A stretch of DNA of 30,866 bases from Saccoglossus kowalevskii (GCF_000003605.2 NW_003123408.1:294483-325348); one strand, 5' to 3'; positions 1-11,563 are shown, counted from the stretch's first letter. The notes: a model not told the origin generated them from the sequence alone. Numbers and translations: made by a program.

Positions 1-1466
1 TTTTTTATACTGTGCATGATAGCAATCATATATTTAGCAAAGTTTTTTAATCCGTTGTTTTGACTATTAGTCAGTGTTACAATTACTTGCAGTGTATGGA
101 TAATAGTTTGATAGACAAATCATTACAATTCTACTTCTCATAATAGATTTATAATGGTACCCCATTTGGTTGCCTAGCAACACCAGGCATCATGGGAAGT
201 ATCAATATGCAAATTCAGGTTACTCCTCTTTGCACTGGACCAGCTTCAGCATATATAATTTAGTGAAATTGTGTTCGGTTATAAAAAACAGAACTTTACA
301 TAAACTTGACAACTGAATATTGGTTGCCAACTCAAAGATGGTGGACCACAAAGGATGATGGAAAATAAGCTACCCAAATTACAAATATAAGGGGTCTTTC
401 CCTCTCTCATTTGGTGTCCACTGGTATAACAAAGAGATCAATGGACGGTCCTGGCCAGAGATGGAAGAGCATGGTGTTGATCCTTGCTGGTGAGATCTGC
501 CGAACTATGCCATTGAAGCTGGTCTGAGTCCAAGAAAGTGTGTTGGATATCAACACATCAAAGGCTTGTCATTACAGACCATAACTTAATTGTCTGAATT
601 ACGTCCCGTTCCCGTCTTCCAGCCAGAATAGTATAAGCCCACCAGGCAGCAAAACATGATCCGTAATGAATGTATACAAATTTTGAAAATATTATATCAC
701 AGTTACAAAAAAATTATTTCAGATTTACAAAAACTTTCTTTCTTGCTTTTAAGTATTTGTGAAATTAAATTAGTTTTTGGTACTTTCTTTGAAAATCTGT
801 TACATTTACTACATAGCAACAATACACAACTAATATGGTAAGACGTTCCTCAGATATTAACCTAATTCCAATAGTTATTTTCTCTCATAAAATTCCTTTT
901 CCCCAGACTTACGTACACTGCGTTCCTGTAAGAAATGGAATTGAATTCCATTTTAAAAGTGCGCCATAGTGAAAGTATACATTAAAAAAAAGATTTGAAT
1001 TCTATTCTCATCATGTAACTCACATTTAAGAGCTGATTATTTATTTAATTAAATTATTTAAGACTTCCATGTCAGGCATTTGTAGTAATATGTAATTCTA
1101 TGGGTTTTTTTATCTGAAAATTAAATGCTGTCCCTGGACACAAGAATTGAATGAAAAAACTTACCATACGCCGACACAAGATTCACTAGGGCAGACTTGC
1201 TGAAATTGAAATCGAGTTTTGTCTGTATGTAATGGATAGTTCCTCTGAGAATATGGATTGTGAGATACATGTAGCTGTAAATCCATGCATTTTCCCACAA
1301 TGCACTATTCATCAATTTTTCTACTGCTTCAAATTGTGCCCAAATCTCTTGATTTTGAAATTAAGAAGTGATTTCTCTTGATCATAATTGTTAGACAGCT
1401 GAATACATACTACATGCATGACTTGAAGATGCAAACATCCAGTGTTGAGTCTTCAATTTTCTATAA
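1..1466. other. Gene-free stretch, no recognised gene
   Basis: I see no exon supported by both splice sites and a recognisable protein. The stretch is AT-rich, with short open frames on both strands that carry no known motif. Its only notable site is an RFX-like palindrome at 169-181, listed separately. Positions 300-650 are somewhat less AT-rich than the surroundings and hold a 53-codon open stretch on the minus strand (407-567) that I could not identify. Confidence 0.6.
169..181. promoter_or_regulatory. X-box-like palindrome (RFX site)
   Basis: GTTGCCTAGCAAC is two RFX half-sites (GTTGCC and AGCAAC) separated by one base. RFX-family transcription factors bind such inverted half-sites. No nearby gene was recognised, so a regulatory role is only inferred. 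Confidence 0.35.
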
Positions 1467-1604
1467 TATGAGGTTATTACGAGGCTACGTCAAAATATGC
1501 ACGAAGACAGTACGGCTGAAGAATCAACTGATGTGCAGCGGAGGTTGATGCAACAGTGTACTGTCTGAGTGCATACTTTGAGGTATCCTCATAATAACCA
1601 TATT
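1467..1604. mobile_element. Fold-back (long inverted repeat) element, copy A
   Basis: The left arm (about 1467-1512) and right arm (about 1559-1604) are imperfect reverse complements over roughly 45 bases. Both arms carry the word TATGCAC and end in GACAGTA at the loop side. The spacer is about 46 bp, so the whole unit could fold into one long hairpin. There is no coding capacity. A more diverged copy lies at 2348-2468. It is probably a non-autonomous DNA transposon (MITE or fold-back type); the family is unknown to me. Confidence 0.65.
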
Positions 1605-2347
1605 TTTATACATCTTTTCCTTTTAAGGATACATATCATGGGAATGTCGAAATCCAAAATTTAGAAAAGAGTCCGGTCAAACCCTGGTGGCAGCCATGTT
1701 TGTTTTTATTATTAGAGAACACTTACATGTGTAATCATTCCATATTTGGAGTTTGCATTTCCTAATATAGTAGATGAAAATACCCAGTGCAGTATTGCAA
1801 AATTACGGCACGCTGTAACTTATGGTGTTATGGTGATAGATGTATAATAATAGACATTATTAACTCCAAAATGATTGTCAAATCTTAAGTAAATTCAGGA
1901 CAAGCAGCCTAAGCATTGCGGCTGATTACGTTATACATGGTATAGACACATGGAAGTACATTATATCACATGATCACAAAGTGATGTTTTTATGCATTAA
2001 ATCTAGATGCAGTTACTATGGTTACTAAAATCACAATAATACAAAGATGCAGTTATGTGATTCACTAATCAAATATTCATGTAAAATTATGATCCTGGTT
2101 TTCCATTCTTAGATTTCCATCTTGTATATATTTTATTTCTGAACAAAATCATAAAAATAGTTAACATTTTGTTTTCTCTCTTCCTTATAAAATTTATAAA
2201 ATCGATCATGATGAAATTTTCAATGTTGTTTTATGCTAATGATTACAACCACCGCTAGACAAATTTAATGTATTCTGATCTCAGTTTTAATTTCCCAAGA
2301 GACAATTTTTTTCACTGGCGCAGTGTTAAAATTTTGTACTATGATGT
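1605..2347. other. Gene-free stretch, nothing recognised
   Basis: AT-rich sequence between the two fold-back copies. No exon, RNA gene or clear repeat was seen. Confidence 0.6.
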
Positions 2348-2468
2348 TTATTACGAGAATAACCAAAGTATATTGCACAAAGGCAGTATGACAATCATGT
2401 CGACTGACCATGGAGATTTATGCTATCCTGTACCGCCTGAGTGCATACTTTCCTTCTTGTAGTCATAA
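2348..2468. mobile_element. Fold-back element, copy B (diverged)
   Basis: The left end (TTATTACGAG followed by AAAGTAT and GGCAGTA) is an imperfect inverted match of the right end (TACCGCCTGAGTGCATACTT then GTCATAA). The words GAGTGCATACTT and TATTACGAG are shared with the element at 1467-1604, so the two belong to one family. The loop sequences differ. This copy is more decayed, with small indels in the arms. A 64-codon open frame across it is incidental. Confidence 0.5.
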
Positions 2469-2860
2469 TTTAGAGAGATATATCAGCTTGAAATGCCAGC
2501 AAAAATTATTTTTCTGTGAAATTGTTAGTGGTCATTCCCATGTTACATTGTTACATCCGATGTAAACAAAAAGAAAGTGTTGAAATGTGATGTAAATAAT
2601 ATATGTTACACATTTTCCAAATATCAGGAAGAATTGAAAGTCAATTGCAAGACTTTTGAATGCATTCATATGCAGTTTTTGAAAGGACGAATAGCATTGA
2701 TCAAAATTACATTATTATTTCGTTATCATGGTCGATTTGGATGAACAGATAAGTAGTCAAACAATATTAAAGTGACAAACATAATTATAAGTGTAGTGGT
2801 ATTGAAATAATGTTGCAATGTTCAACTACTAAACTTCCTTGCGAATCATAACAAAATCAA
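2469..2860. other. Gene-free stretch, nothing recognised
   Basis: AT-rich sequence without supported exons or repeats. Confidence 0.55.
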
Positions 2861-3025
2861 TTAAAGCGGGGGAGTCGTCACCTGCGCATGCGTCAGATGG
2901 CCATAGTGTGTCACTGTTTATAAACAAGCGTCTACCCATGAGCCTTTGCATTTTTAGCGTGTATTGTTATCGTCGCTTGGGACTCAATTCCCACGCGTGC
3001 CCAGGTGACGATCCTCTCGCTTTAA
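2861..3025. mobile_element. TTAA-flanked MITE, copy 1
   Basis: A 165 bp unit starts TTAAAGCGGGGGAGTCGTCA and ends with the reverse-complementary TGACGATCCTCTCGCTTTAA. The inverted ends match over about 31 bp with few mismatches and are bounded by TTAA on both sides. TTAA target duplication is characteristic of piggyBac and Kolobok elements; the purine-rich terminus leans toward Kolobok, but this is inference. It is more GC-rich than its surroundings. A second copy lies at 20951-21124. The 72-codon open frame across it is not a gene. Confidence 0.75.
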
Positions 3026-5290
3026 AAGCCACACAAGGTTTTCTCAGTTGGGGCTGAAAAGACCTTTATCATCTGCACATGTTGTCCGTTTTTTATTCGT
3101 TACCTGCGTTAAACGACATATATGTTCTATTTTTAGTAATATTTCGTGACCGTTTATGTTATCGTTTTATGCCTGACTAAAGAATTACAACTGACACTTA
3201 AAATTTGAGATGTTCTCATCATAAATAGCATAATTTAATTCTTTGTTGAAAAATTGAGATTTTATAATTTATGGTTTATGTCATTGACTGTGAATATTTC
3301 TACCAACTGTTGTCCAAAAAATGTGCTGCAGCTAAAAGTAAATCTTCATTCCCCCTATAACACCACAAGATCTATTAATATGTGATAACAAATTTAGTGA
3401 GTGAAAACCATGTGATATTTCAGCATTTTACTCGACATGCTCAACATTTTAATGCACTGAAATAGCGAAATAACTCGTAAATATAACTTGATATTGAAGG
3501 GATTTTGGGGTGATAACTTCTAAGTAGTATTATAATGTTAATAGGTTCTCCATTAGATGCTACACGTTAAAAAATACAAACAGCATGGATCTTTCCACCT
3601 TGTAAGTGTCACTATGCATCTATAACTAGAAATATTGATTTAATTCTGTATCTATGAAGTACCGTTTTTATATTATGCAAACCACTAAATTGTTGGAATA
3701 TGATGGTGTGTGTATGGATTAAATTTTACCAAACTCAATCTGTGTCTGAATTAATTTTGAAAAATTCAATGATGTTCGGTAAAAGTTATATATATGAGCC
3801 GGTTATATTCATTTAATTCAAGTTAATTCATGGAAGTAAAATAAATTACTTATTCTAACTATGTCTGTGGATTAGTTTTGGCACTTTTCAAAGACAATTA
3901 ATGCAGAGGTAATGTGGTACGGGATAGTTATAATGTGATTTAAATCTCTTTGTGTATGTGTTCTCAACATTAGGCTTAGTAGGAAAAATATCATTTTCAT
4001 TAGATTTTTGATTTTTATGTTAATTACAGGTACTCTCAATAATTGCAAAACAAGTGCGGCTTCAGGATCTGTAAACAGTGTGCTTTATTCTCAGTAAATA
4101 ACTGAAATTTATACCCATTGAGATAAAATAAATAATTTTTTTTGTGTGAAATAAACAAACAAGCTAAAATTAAAAAAAAAATTAAATAAATAAATAAATA
4201 AATAACATTGCATTGTGCCAAATAAATAAAAAATTTAGGTGTACTTCATTGTGAAATCATAGGGAAAAAAGCAGCTTACAAAAAAAAAAAAAATATAGAA
4301 ATTTTGTCCAACAGTTTTCCATTTACTAAATAAACACAGACAGGCAGGTTTCAGCATAAACACAGTCAAAGAAAGCTGTATGAACTATTGAAAAAGAGAG
4401 ATTTGCATTTAATAGAACAGTAAACGTGAATGGTGTATGTATTAAACTGAATGTTATTAAATCTTATTTAATATTCTTGTCATGAATCTGAAAATCTCCT
4501 GCAAAGGTTTGTAATTATATCAAGTAATTATTTTTTTTATCTGTCTGTACTTCATAAAAAAAACAATTCTTGAATAACAATAGCTTTGTTACACTGTATT
4601 GGCTCACAGAATATGCTGTCATTAGTTTTTTATTTAGTTCATAACACAAAACCACAATTTTCTGTCAGATTACTTTTTTTGCAATGTATTCTTTATTTTC
4701 AATATCAGTTTTGTAGCAAACAGACACAAATATTGCTCAGAAATTTGTATCATTTATAAAAAAATGACTGAAATTGAAGAGTTTACACGATAAAGAATAA
4801 CAGAGAGCTGAAAATCATAAAAATTATTATTGATCAATATTTTTAGATTTTCAGCCCTCATTCATAAGTGACTGTGATGTCAAAGTAAGCTTTGTTATAG
4901 TTTAATACATAATTTTTTCCATATTTTTTCTCAAAATTTTATATAAAAAATTAACAGAATAAATATAGAAAATGTGTGAAAAAATTTTGCACTAAAATTT
5001 TGATGAGAAAAATAGCTTTCAAGTATTATCATATACCTTGTTTTGCTCACCCTTGTGATGCTATAAGAAACCAGATAAGTGAGCTGTGCAATAATTTTGC
5101 ATATCATGCCCCCTTGTTTGACCATATTTGGACATACATATTGCTTTTATAGATTCAGAGCATCTGGTTTTATAAAGTTATCGGTACAGTGAGTTGCCGG
5201 AGAAGACTTGGTAGTTAGTCTGTATTGATCTTGAAAGTACAGAATTTTGTTGTTATGTTTTGGGACTTGCCTTTATAAAATATCACAGTG
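3026..5290. other. AT-rich gene-free stretch
   Basis: A long AT-rich region with poly-A runs (for example 4280-4293) and a TAAA microsatellite. Open frames here are short, strongly biased to Phe/Ile/Lys/Tyr and carry no recognisable domain. No exon was supported. Confidence 0.6.
4168..4206. repeat. Poly-A / (TAAA)n microsatellite
   Basis: A run of A followed by about six TAAA/AAAT units. Simple sequence repeat with no coding meaning. Confidence 0.85.
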
Positions 5291-5402
5291 TCTCAACTAT
5301 AGCCGCCAATATGGGAAGATCGTTTGGGCTGAAATATAACCACGTTCAAAGGATTACATGTTCTGGTTGGGATTCTAGCGACAGTTCTAGTTTCGTTGAG
5401 TT

Positions 5403-6394
5403 GTAAGTGTGACAAAATGTTAGAACACTCATGCGTCTTGTTGATGTTAATTGTTACGTCAGGCACAGAAATATCAATCCTCACTGTGAACGTTTAAATA
5501 AATGTTAAAAATATAATTAATAATCAAAATGAATGAAAAACCAATAATTCAAAACAATGACAGTTATTTTTAATGGGCCCTATGAGATATACGATATAAA
5601 CTTTATGGATACGACTATTGCGGCTCTTGGTTATACGACTGTACCCTTGCAAGCTTGGGTGCTTCCGTCATACAACCTTGGGCCGAGAAAGCTGTATCCA
5701 TTCTATATAGGATATTATATATCACTTTTAAAATTTATCGATAAAGTAAAATGTAAATTTGTCATGTTGGCAGATTTTACCATGACAAAATTTATTGAAG
5801 TAGATTGTGTATATATTTTATAATACGCATGTACTGGCTTCTCCGTTACTGCCAAATTGTAATGGCTAAAAAAAACAAAAACGGATCAAACATTTTTTCT
5901 ATTTCCCGATCTGAAACTATGCTATAAAAAACCCACCTCATAATGTAGATTTCTTTCATCAGGGGATAGAGGGCGCTTTGTTTCAAAACCCTAATTGTAT
6001 TATGGTATTGCATAAACTGTTTTAATTATCTTTTTGTGAAACCCATAAACTGGTTCAAACGGATCATTAATGGAACAGCTGCTGCGGTTAATTTTATACA
6101 ACATGAATGATGTCATCCCTTGGGAGTGCAAGATCTCATAATGTACCTACATTATGGCTATACTTTATGTACATATACCTTTAGGGAGCTAGTGATAAAA
6201 TAATCAACTTTCTCAATATCCTGAGGAATAGTATGAATGAAAAGAATATATTTTAGAATATATATTCTTATTCACAAACAAATTTTCATATAATTTGATG
6301 GAATTTTGTTGAAATATTTCATAGAATATGGAATTCAATTGCTTTCCTTGTAAATATGTGGAACAAGGTAGACGTCTATTAAAACCCATAAAAC
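5403..6394. other. Gene-free stretch, nothing recognised
   Basis: Contains an 88-codon open frame (5557-5823) with ordinary AT-rich composition and no recognisable domain or splice support. I do not call it a gene. Confidence 0.55.
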
Positions 6395-6598
6395 TACTGT
6401 GGAATACTTTATTTCTGCTTGGAATTTATTTTCGCTGAAGGGATGATTCAGTGAAAATAAAATCCAGTGAATACACGTCTTTTTCCTATATTTCACATTC
6501 AACTCATCAAAAATCAGTTAAAATAAATTCCATACAAAACACCCAAAAAAGCTTTTCAGCGAAAATTAATTCCAGCGAAAATAAAGTATTCTACAGTA
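6395..6598 (+). mobile_element. TA-flanked MITE with TACTGTGGAATAC ends, copy 1
   Basis: A 204 bp unit starts TACTGTGGAATACTTTATTT and ends with the inverse AAATAAAGTATTCTACAGTA. Inner subterminal words TTTTCGCTG / CAGCGAAAA repeat in both orientations, so the arms form extended inverted repeats. Terminal TA on each side fits a TA target-site duplication. There is no ORF. Two other full copies (8687-8898 and 29768-29979) are in the opposite orientation, and shorter fragments lie near 14104 and 18009. A non-autonomous DNA transposon of unidentified family. Confidence 0.85.
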
Positions 6599-7802
6599 TT
6601 TTATAGAAGCTACTTGTTATGTAGGAACTGTGTCTTAAAACTGAGGCAATGTATGTTTTTCCGTTGCATATCCTTGGTATACCAAGGAATGAGGATGTCT
6701 AGCTGCATCATGTGAAATCTAAGAGAGCACATTGTACACTGTATAGACAATCAAAGACAAACACTACACAGTTCTCTCACAGAATAACTTGCTGCATTAG
6801 TCTACGAGTAGATAGTACTGTTTGGGTATAACTTTTTAAGCGTGCTCAAAGCTTGCATAGCTTATTTTCAAAACTGCAATAATTGTGTAATCAACCTATG
6901 AATAAATTGTCTCATATTAGAAGCATATTAAGGAACGACGTCAAAAGATCGATGTCGAATAAAAAACTTAATTCCTTTAGTTTTTTTGAAAACTCCCCCA
7001 CCCCCCACTGAAACTTAATTGATAAATATTGGTCATGGCATCAGACTACATTCACCATTAAATACAAATTGATAATCGGACAGTAGTATTGCATAGCAGT
7101 TGGTTGTCGGGTGGGTGTAAAAAGACTTTACAAATGACGCACATATTTATACTCGGACCAAACCATTTTCTCGTCTTGGATGTGTTTTTTTTCATTTTCT
7201 GTTATTTCTGTCCATGATAGAAAAAAACGAACTACAAATACTCCAATTTTTTTTTGATTTCATTGAAAAATAAAATCATTTTCGTGGCATGGAATCTTTT
7301 TGACTATTTTGACAGACTATTGTCTGTGGGAATTACTGTAAACATGCATTCAGTTGACTAACTTTTTAAAACTGTCACCCGAATACCGTCTGTCATGTAA
7401 TTTCACCTTTAATTTGACAGCGATTACTGTGAATGCTTTTCTAAAGAACACCACTGACCTTTCACGATTGTCTGTGACTTGTGCAATTCAGGAAAATGAG
7501 TCTCCCGCAAAACGAAACTCTGCATGCAGTTATTATCTGCATTGCTATTGGTTACAGCAAAATTTCACCAAATATTGCAATCTGGATTTTGTATTGAAAA
7601 TTAATTCCGGTGTGTTTGTACAGCATCAACTTAACCATTGTAGTAAAACGACTGTAAATTGTTACTGGGAGGAAGTAGAAGATTCCTGGCTAAGAAGCCT
7701 GTATTCAGGAAACTGAAAACATAATCTCAGCATGAAAAATGAAACATACAAGCTTACAGTCATTGTCAAATGTTAGCACACCACAAATCGTTAATGTTCC
7801 TT

Positions 7803-7816
7803 GTTACCATGGTAAC
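7803..7816. promoter_or_regulatory. X-box palindrome (RFX site)
   Basis: GTTACCATGGTAAC is a perfect 14 bp palindrome matching the RFX X-box consensus (RYYNYYATRRNRAC). It is the first of three within about 430 bp. Confidence 0.5.
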
Positions 7817-7840
7817 TATAAGTGCATCATTACCTCATGT

Positions 7841-7854
7841 GTTGTCATGGCAAC
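7841..7854. promoter_or_regulatory. X-box palindrome (RFX site)
   Basis: GTTGTCATGGCAAC matches the RFX X-box consensus and lies 24 bp after the previous site. Confidence 0.5.
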
Positions 7855-8217
7855 TACTTATTCAAAATCACCAGTAATAAAGATGTGCGTTGAGTTAAAT
7901 TTTTGTACCATTGATATTGAAGAGTTCATGAAAAGTGGACTACAAACTGTTAATGTTTTGTCATTAATGTTTTTGACAGTGCTTTACCAACATATTTTCA
8001 CTGGTGCAGGGTACATTATTGTGCATTTTTTGATTTGCCATTTGTATAATTTTCTGTTTCTCATCCTTAATTAAAAAAACACCTCGCAGGTCTGATTACT
8101 TACTGACTATAACGAACACCGCACTGAAATCTCACCCGCTATTGTCCTTTAGACAGTCTGTTTAAATTAAGCGTTGCCTCAAGGGTTGTATTCTATTCGC
8201 TATAATGAGCTTTCCTT

Positions 8218-8231
8218 GTTGCTATGGTAAC
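8218..8231. promoter_or_regulatory. X-box palindrome (RFX site)
   Basis: GTTGCTATGGTAAC matches the RFX X-box consensus. It could be a regulatory site or a remnant of a repeat that carries this motif. Confidence 0.45.
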
Positions 8232-8686
8232 AACATACTCTATACTTAGAAAAGCTGAAAATTACTTTGAAGTCATTCGAATATTGGCTTGGTGTGAATA
8301 TATTGTGTGGATTACTAATTTAAAGTTGTTGAAATGTTGACTTGCATGGTGAAACTGCCCCCTCTAGTGGTGGAATGTAGAATACTGCATAAATGTGGAG
8401 ATAGTTCTCTTACAATCAAAAGACTAATATTTAATCCTGGTCCAGTTTCTCAACAACATTTTCAAGAAAGTGTGAACAGATTTTGTGGAATTTTATGAAA
8501 CATCTACAGTATATTTATCTTTGAAGAGGAGGACTTTTGTGGTGCTTTCAAATTATTTGGTATAGAACCTAGCCTTTCGTAACATAAGCCATGAGTCTGT
8601 GTGTCTTTCCCTGCATGAGGAGTACATGCGACACCTTAAAGAAGAAGATTTTCCAAGCCAAAATAAAACATTTTTTTTTAATTGAT

Positions 8687-8898
8687 TACTGTGGAATACT
8701 TTACTTTCGCTGGAATTAATTTTCACTGAAAAGGCTTTTTGGGCATTTTGTATGGAATTTATTTTCACTGATTTTTGATGAGTTTAATGTGAAATATAGG
8801 AAAAAAAGTATATTCGCTGGATTTTATTTTCACGGAATCATCCCTTCAGCAAAAATCACGAAAATAAATTCCAAGCGAAAATAAAATATTCTACAGTA
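8687..8898 (-). mobile_element. TA-flanked MITE with TACTGTGGAATAC ends, copy 2
   Basis: A 212 bp copy of the family at 6395-6598, in reverse orientation. It begins TACTGTGGAATACTTTACTT and ends ATTCTACAGTA. It is very similar to the copy at 29768-29979, including the central ATATAGGAAAAAAAGTATA segment. No ORF. Confidence 0.85.
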
Positions 8899-9614
8899 TT
8901 TATGGATGAGACAAAAGTGACAATCACTTTAAAAAATTTAAAAAAAAATAACAGACTGCACTGCTGTTGTAACTAAAGTAAACAAAGTAAAACTATTCAT
9001 AGATTGTCAACTTGTCAACTTTTGGATTTTTAACTTCTTTTGAGACTTCAGTCTTTGATATTTTCAGGAAGGTAAATCTGGGGTGTTCTTTATTTATTTC
9101 ATGATGATAAGAATCAGTACACTGGAAATCAATGTAAACTGTCAAATGATACGAAAAGAGTTCTCACATGTTGGTGAAGGAATTAACTTTAATATTGAAA
9201 AAAAAAAAATTGCAATCACTTTCAAGTATCATACCCGATTCAGTATTCTAAGTGGCAACCGAGTTGTTGAATGCTCAATTTAGAAATCACTGTCAGTAGA
9301 ATGGCTGGAGGCAATAGAGAATGAAACTGTCATTTGGCTGCTCTGATAGTAAGGTTTTTAGTTTCCTTGAGATGAATATTGAATGCTTTACTGGACATGC
9401 CTCCAGAGATTCATTTAAAAGGTGTTGTAATGGGCTATCTTTGTGGCCGTACTCAATCAACCTGTCATCTTTGATCTCTGTGGAATAGATTGTGTGAATA
9501 GACTGATGTCAGCTTGTCCTCTCAATTAAAAACGATGGCACAACGATGTACATTGTTGACCTATTAGATACTCGAATAGAAGTGAGGTTGTTATATATAT
9601 ATATACATGTATAT

Positions 9615-9664
<50 letters not shown>

Positions 9665-9957
9665 CATTTTTGAGCTCCACAAATGTAGAAGAATGCAATT
9701 TACAGTTTTTTTTATATCACTTTCCATTCTTTAGATATTTAACTTCAGTATTATTATTGATTATTGTGTAGTCCTCCATCTTGATTCTCCTGCAAAGGAT
9801 TGTGGGTAAAGTGTGACATCATATCCACTGTTGTGAAAAATTGAGAAATTGCTTTGAAATGAATGAATGAACTTGAAATGATTGCCATATGGTGTTCTTT
9901 TTTCTTGTTATATAAACTTTTAATTAACGTTTTTTTATTTTTTCTGTTGCTTACTAG
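8899..9957. other. Gene-free stretch / probable upstream intron
   Basis: No exon recognised. If the exon at 9958 is real, the 3' part of this stretch is its upstream intron: a long T-rich tract runs from about 9926 to the acceptor. The first exon with the start codon was not found. An (AT)n microsatellite sits inside. Confidence 0.5.
9590..9662. repeat. (AT)n microsatellite with ACATGTAT interruptions
   Basis: About 70 bp of alternating AT broken twice by ATACATGTAT. It causes mirror-image open frames of Tyr-Ile repeats on both strands, which are artefacts. Confidence 0.95.
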
Positions 9958-9991
9958 GTTTTGTCTTTTTTGCAAGCACGCATGACAGAAG
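9958..9991 (+). CDS. Possible 34 nt exon before the discoidin exon
   Basis: A T-rich tract ending TTACTAG precedes this piece and a strong donor (GAAG|GTAAGC) follows it. In the first frame it reads VLSFLQARMTEG with one base left over. The next exon at 10746 supplies exactly two bases to complete a Gly codon and stays open, so the phases agree. The residues could be the tail of a signal peptide just ahead of the first cysteine of the discoidin domain, but the exon holding the initiator Met was not found. The exon is short, so support rests on splice sites and phase only. Confidence 0.45.
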
Positions 9992-10745
9992 GTAAGCTTT
10001 ATGTCAAAAAATTAACATTGTACCCAAAATTAATTAAATTATCTGTAATGTGCTAACCGCTTTTTATAATCTTGTGAGACAACAATTTTTAGTCAGGAAA
10101 AGACGTGAAATGTTGTGCCTATTGCTTCCAATTTGTCAAAGTATTCCCTCCTAGCTTGAAAGAAAGTATTATGGTTGTGGAGTGAGGGTGTTTTTATGCT
10201 GTCAGTGAAGGTGTGTTTTTTCGACTGCTACATGAAATAAGTTTTTTAGCCAACAAGTGATAACACTCCTTTACCCCTCCCCCTTCACCAAAAAGTTTTT
10301 GCTTCTCTTCCCAGGTAAAATAAGGAAATTATCCAGGCATAATTTTTCATTCATATGAAGATGAACCTCAAAAACACGATCTATGTTCAACAATTATGAA
10401 ATAAATATTTTTATTTACATATATTAAAGAAATAACTTTTATATCTCAATTGAGTTGACACAAGCATTGTCTGTAACTGGAAAACAAGGCATCCAAATAT
10501 GCAATAAATAATCGCCCACTTCACCAACATTTGTATGCGGAATTCTTTATGTACACTATGATAAGAAGCAAATCCTTTTTTAATTTTTGCCTTTTTTCTT
10601 TTATTGGCAAAATTACAACATTTGTAGTGACAAAAATGTAATGGTTTTGATTGATTACCTACACATTATTCCTAGCTGTAATAACTTTTCAATTACATGA
10701 GCTCTATCATCGTACTTTTGTTATAATTTTGGTGTTGTCTTTCAG

Positions 10746-10855
10746 GTGTGGATTGCGGGGGAGCTCAGTTCCCGCTTGGAATGAGTAATCAGTTTATTAT
10801 GGATTCACAAATCAGGGCATCCTCCACCTGTAACTGTACAACACATCCACCTGAG
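10746..10855 (+). CDS. Exon encoding start of a discoidin (F5/8 type C) domain
   Basis: A polypyrimidine tract with TTTCAG precedes the exon and CTGAG|GTAAAA follows. Only one of the three frames is open. It reads VDCGGAQFPLGM, then SNQFIMDSQIRASST and a Cys-rich tail ending THPPE. A first cysteine, the PLGM word, an acidic-Ser-Gln/Ile turn and ASS form the conserved opening of discoidin domains, which bind collagen, phospholipid or glycans on secreted and receptor proteins. The PLGMS spelling resembles discoidin domain receptors (collagen-binding receptor tyrosine kinases), but other discoidin proteins remain possible. The exon ends in phase 0. A discoidin domain is about 150 residues, so roughly four-fifths is missing. 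I could not find the continuation in the next 4 kb, where repeats dominate and the SIM-rich gene then begins. It is either a gene with very long introns, a truncated duplicate, or a misassembly. Confidence 0.7.
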
Positions 10856-10998
10856 GTAAAAAGGATTACTGCCCTCAGTGGCACACTTTGAAATTGTTTT
10901 CATTTTTGTTAAAAGTTGTTACCTTCATAGCATCATCCATCCAACTTGTAAAATAAATGTGAATCTTAGTGGCTCTATTAGAAGAGTGTGAACAACAG

Positions 10999-11017
10999 TT
11001 AATTAATTAATTAATTA
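10999..11017. repeat. (TTAA)n microsatellite
   Basis: About five TTAA units in tandem, within the sequence following the discoidin exon. Confidence 0.85.
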
Positions 11018-11084
11018 CTAAATTATTCACTTGGTTTCATTCTCGCTTATTCTCGGGGCAAATATCTGGGCATTTTCACTGCAT

Positions 11085-11563
11085 GACAACCATCACAGTG
11101 AAAACAAAGGCCGAAAATCTCAGAAAACGGTACTTTGAGATGGTTGTTGAGACTCCCCTGAGCAGTGTAACAAGATTACCCCTGCGTTGTTCAGGATTAC
11201 TTCAAAGTTTAGTTCATGTTGTTTTCTTGAATTTTCACCGGCTCTTCGCTCAGCATTTCGCGTTCCACAGCAGCTCGCACAGAGCCTATAGAAATACATA
11301 ATCAAGTGGTGCCTGGCAACCATCGCGGTGAAAACAAAAGCTAAAAACTAGCAGAAAACGGTCCTTTGGGATGGTTGTTGAGACTCCCCTGAACAGTGTA
11401 ACAAGATTAGCCCTGCATGTGTAACATATATGAATTTGCTTGTTCATGATTACTTCAAAGTTGAGTTCCTGTTATTTTCTCGATTTTCACCGGCTCTTCG
11501 CTCAGCGTTCTGCATTCCTCAGCAGCGTGCACAGAGCCCATAGAAATACATCGTACAGTGATG
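11085..11563. repeat. Two-copy ~230-250 bp tandem duplication
   Basis: Unit 1 starts near 11085 and unit 2 near 11315. Shared words in the same order include CAACCATC-CGGTGAAAAC, GATGGTTGTTGAGACTCCCC, AGTGTAACAAGATTA, TTTTCACCGGCTCTTCGCTC and the ending CATAGAAATACAT. Unit 2 carries a small insertion (ATGTGTAACATATATG). The end of the unit recurs at about 13797-13870. It is probably derived from a transposable element; two overlapping short open frames on opposite strands are artefacts. Confidence 0.85.

Larger units (their letters stand above)
6599..8686. other. Gene-free stretch with RFX-like palindromes
   Basis: Two open frames of 120 and 111 codons (7354-7716, 7739-8074) lie here. The first lacks an ATG start, and neither shows a domain, signal peptide or splice context that I recognise. 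The stretch also holds three X-box palindromes between 7803 and 8231, listed separately. No exon is supported. Confidence 0.55.

Noticed and set aside
407-567. 53-codon minus-strand open stretch with protein-like composition (includes MLFHLWPGPSIDLFVIP)
   Set aside because: No family recognised, bounded by stops on both sides, no clear splice sites. Could be a transposon-coding remnant, but it cannot be supported from sequence alone.
7354-8074. Two consecutive + strand open frames of 120 and 111 codons
   Set aside because: The first lacks an ATG start; neither has a recognisable domain, and composition follows the local AT bias.
9509-9734. Mirror-image open frames with Tyr-Ile repeats on both strands
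   Set aside because: Translation of the (AT)n microsatellite.
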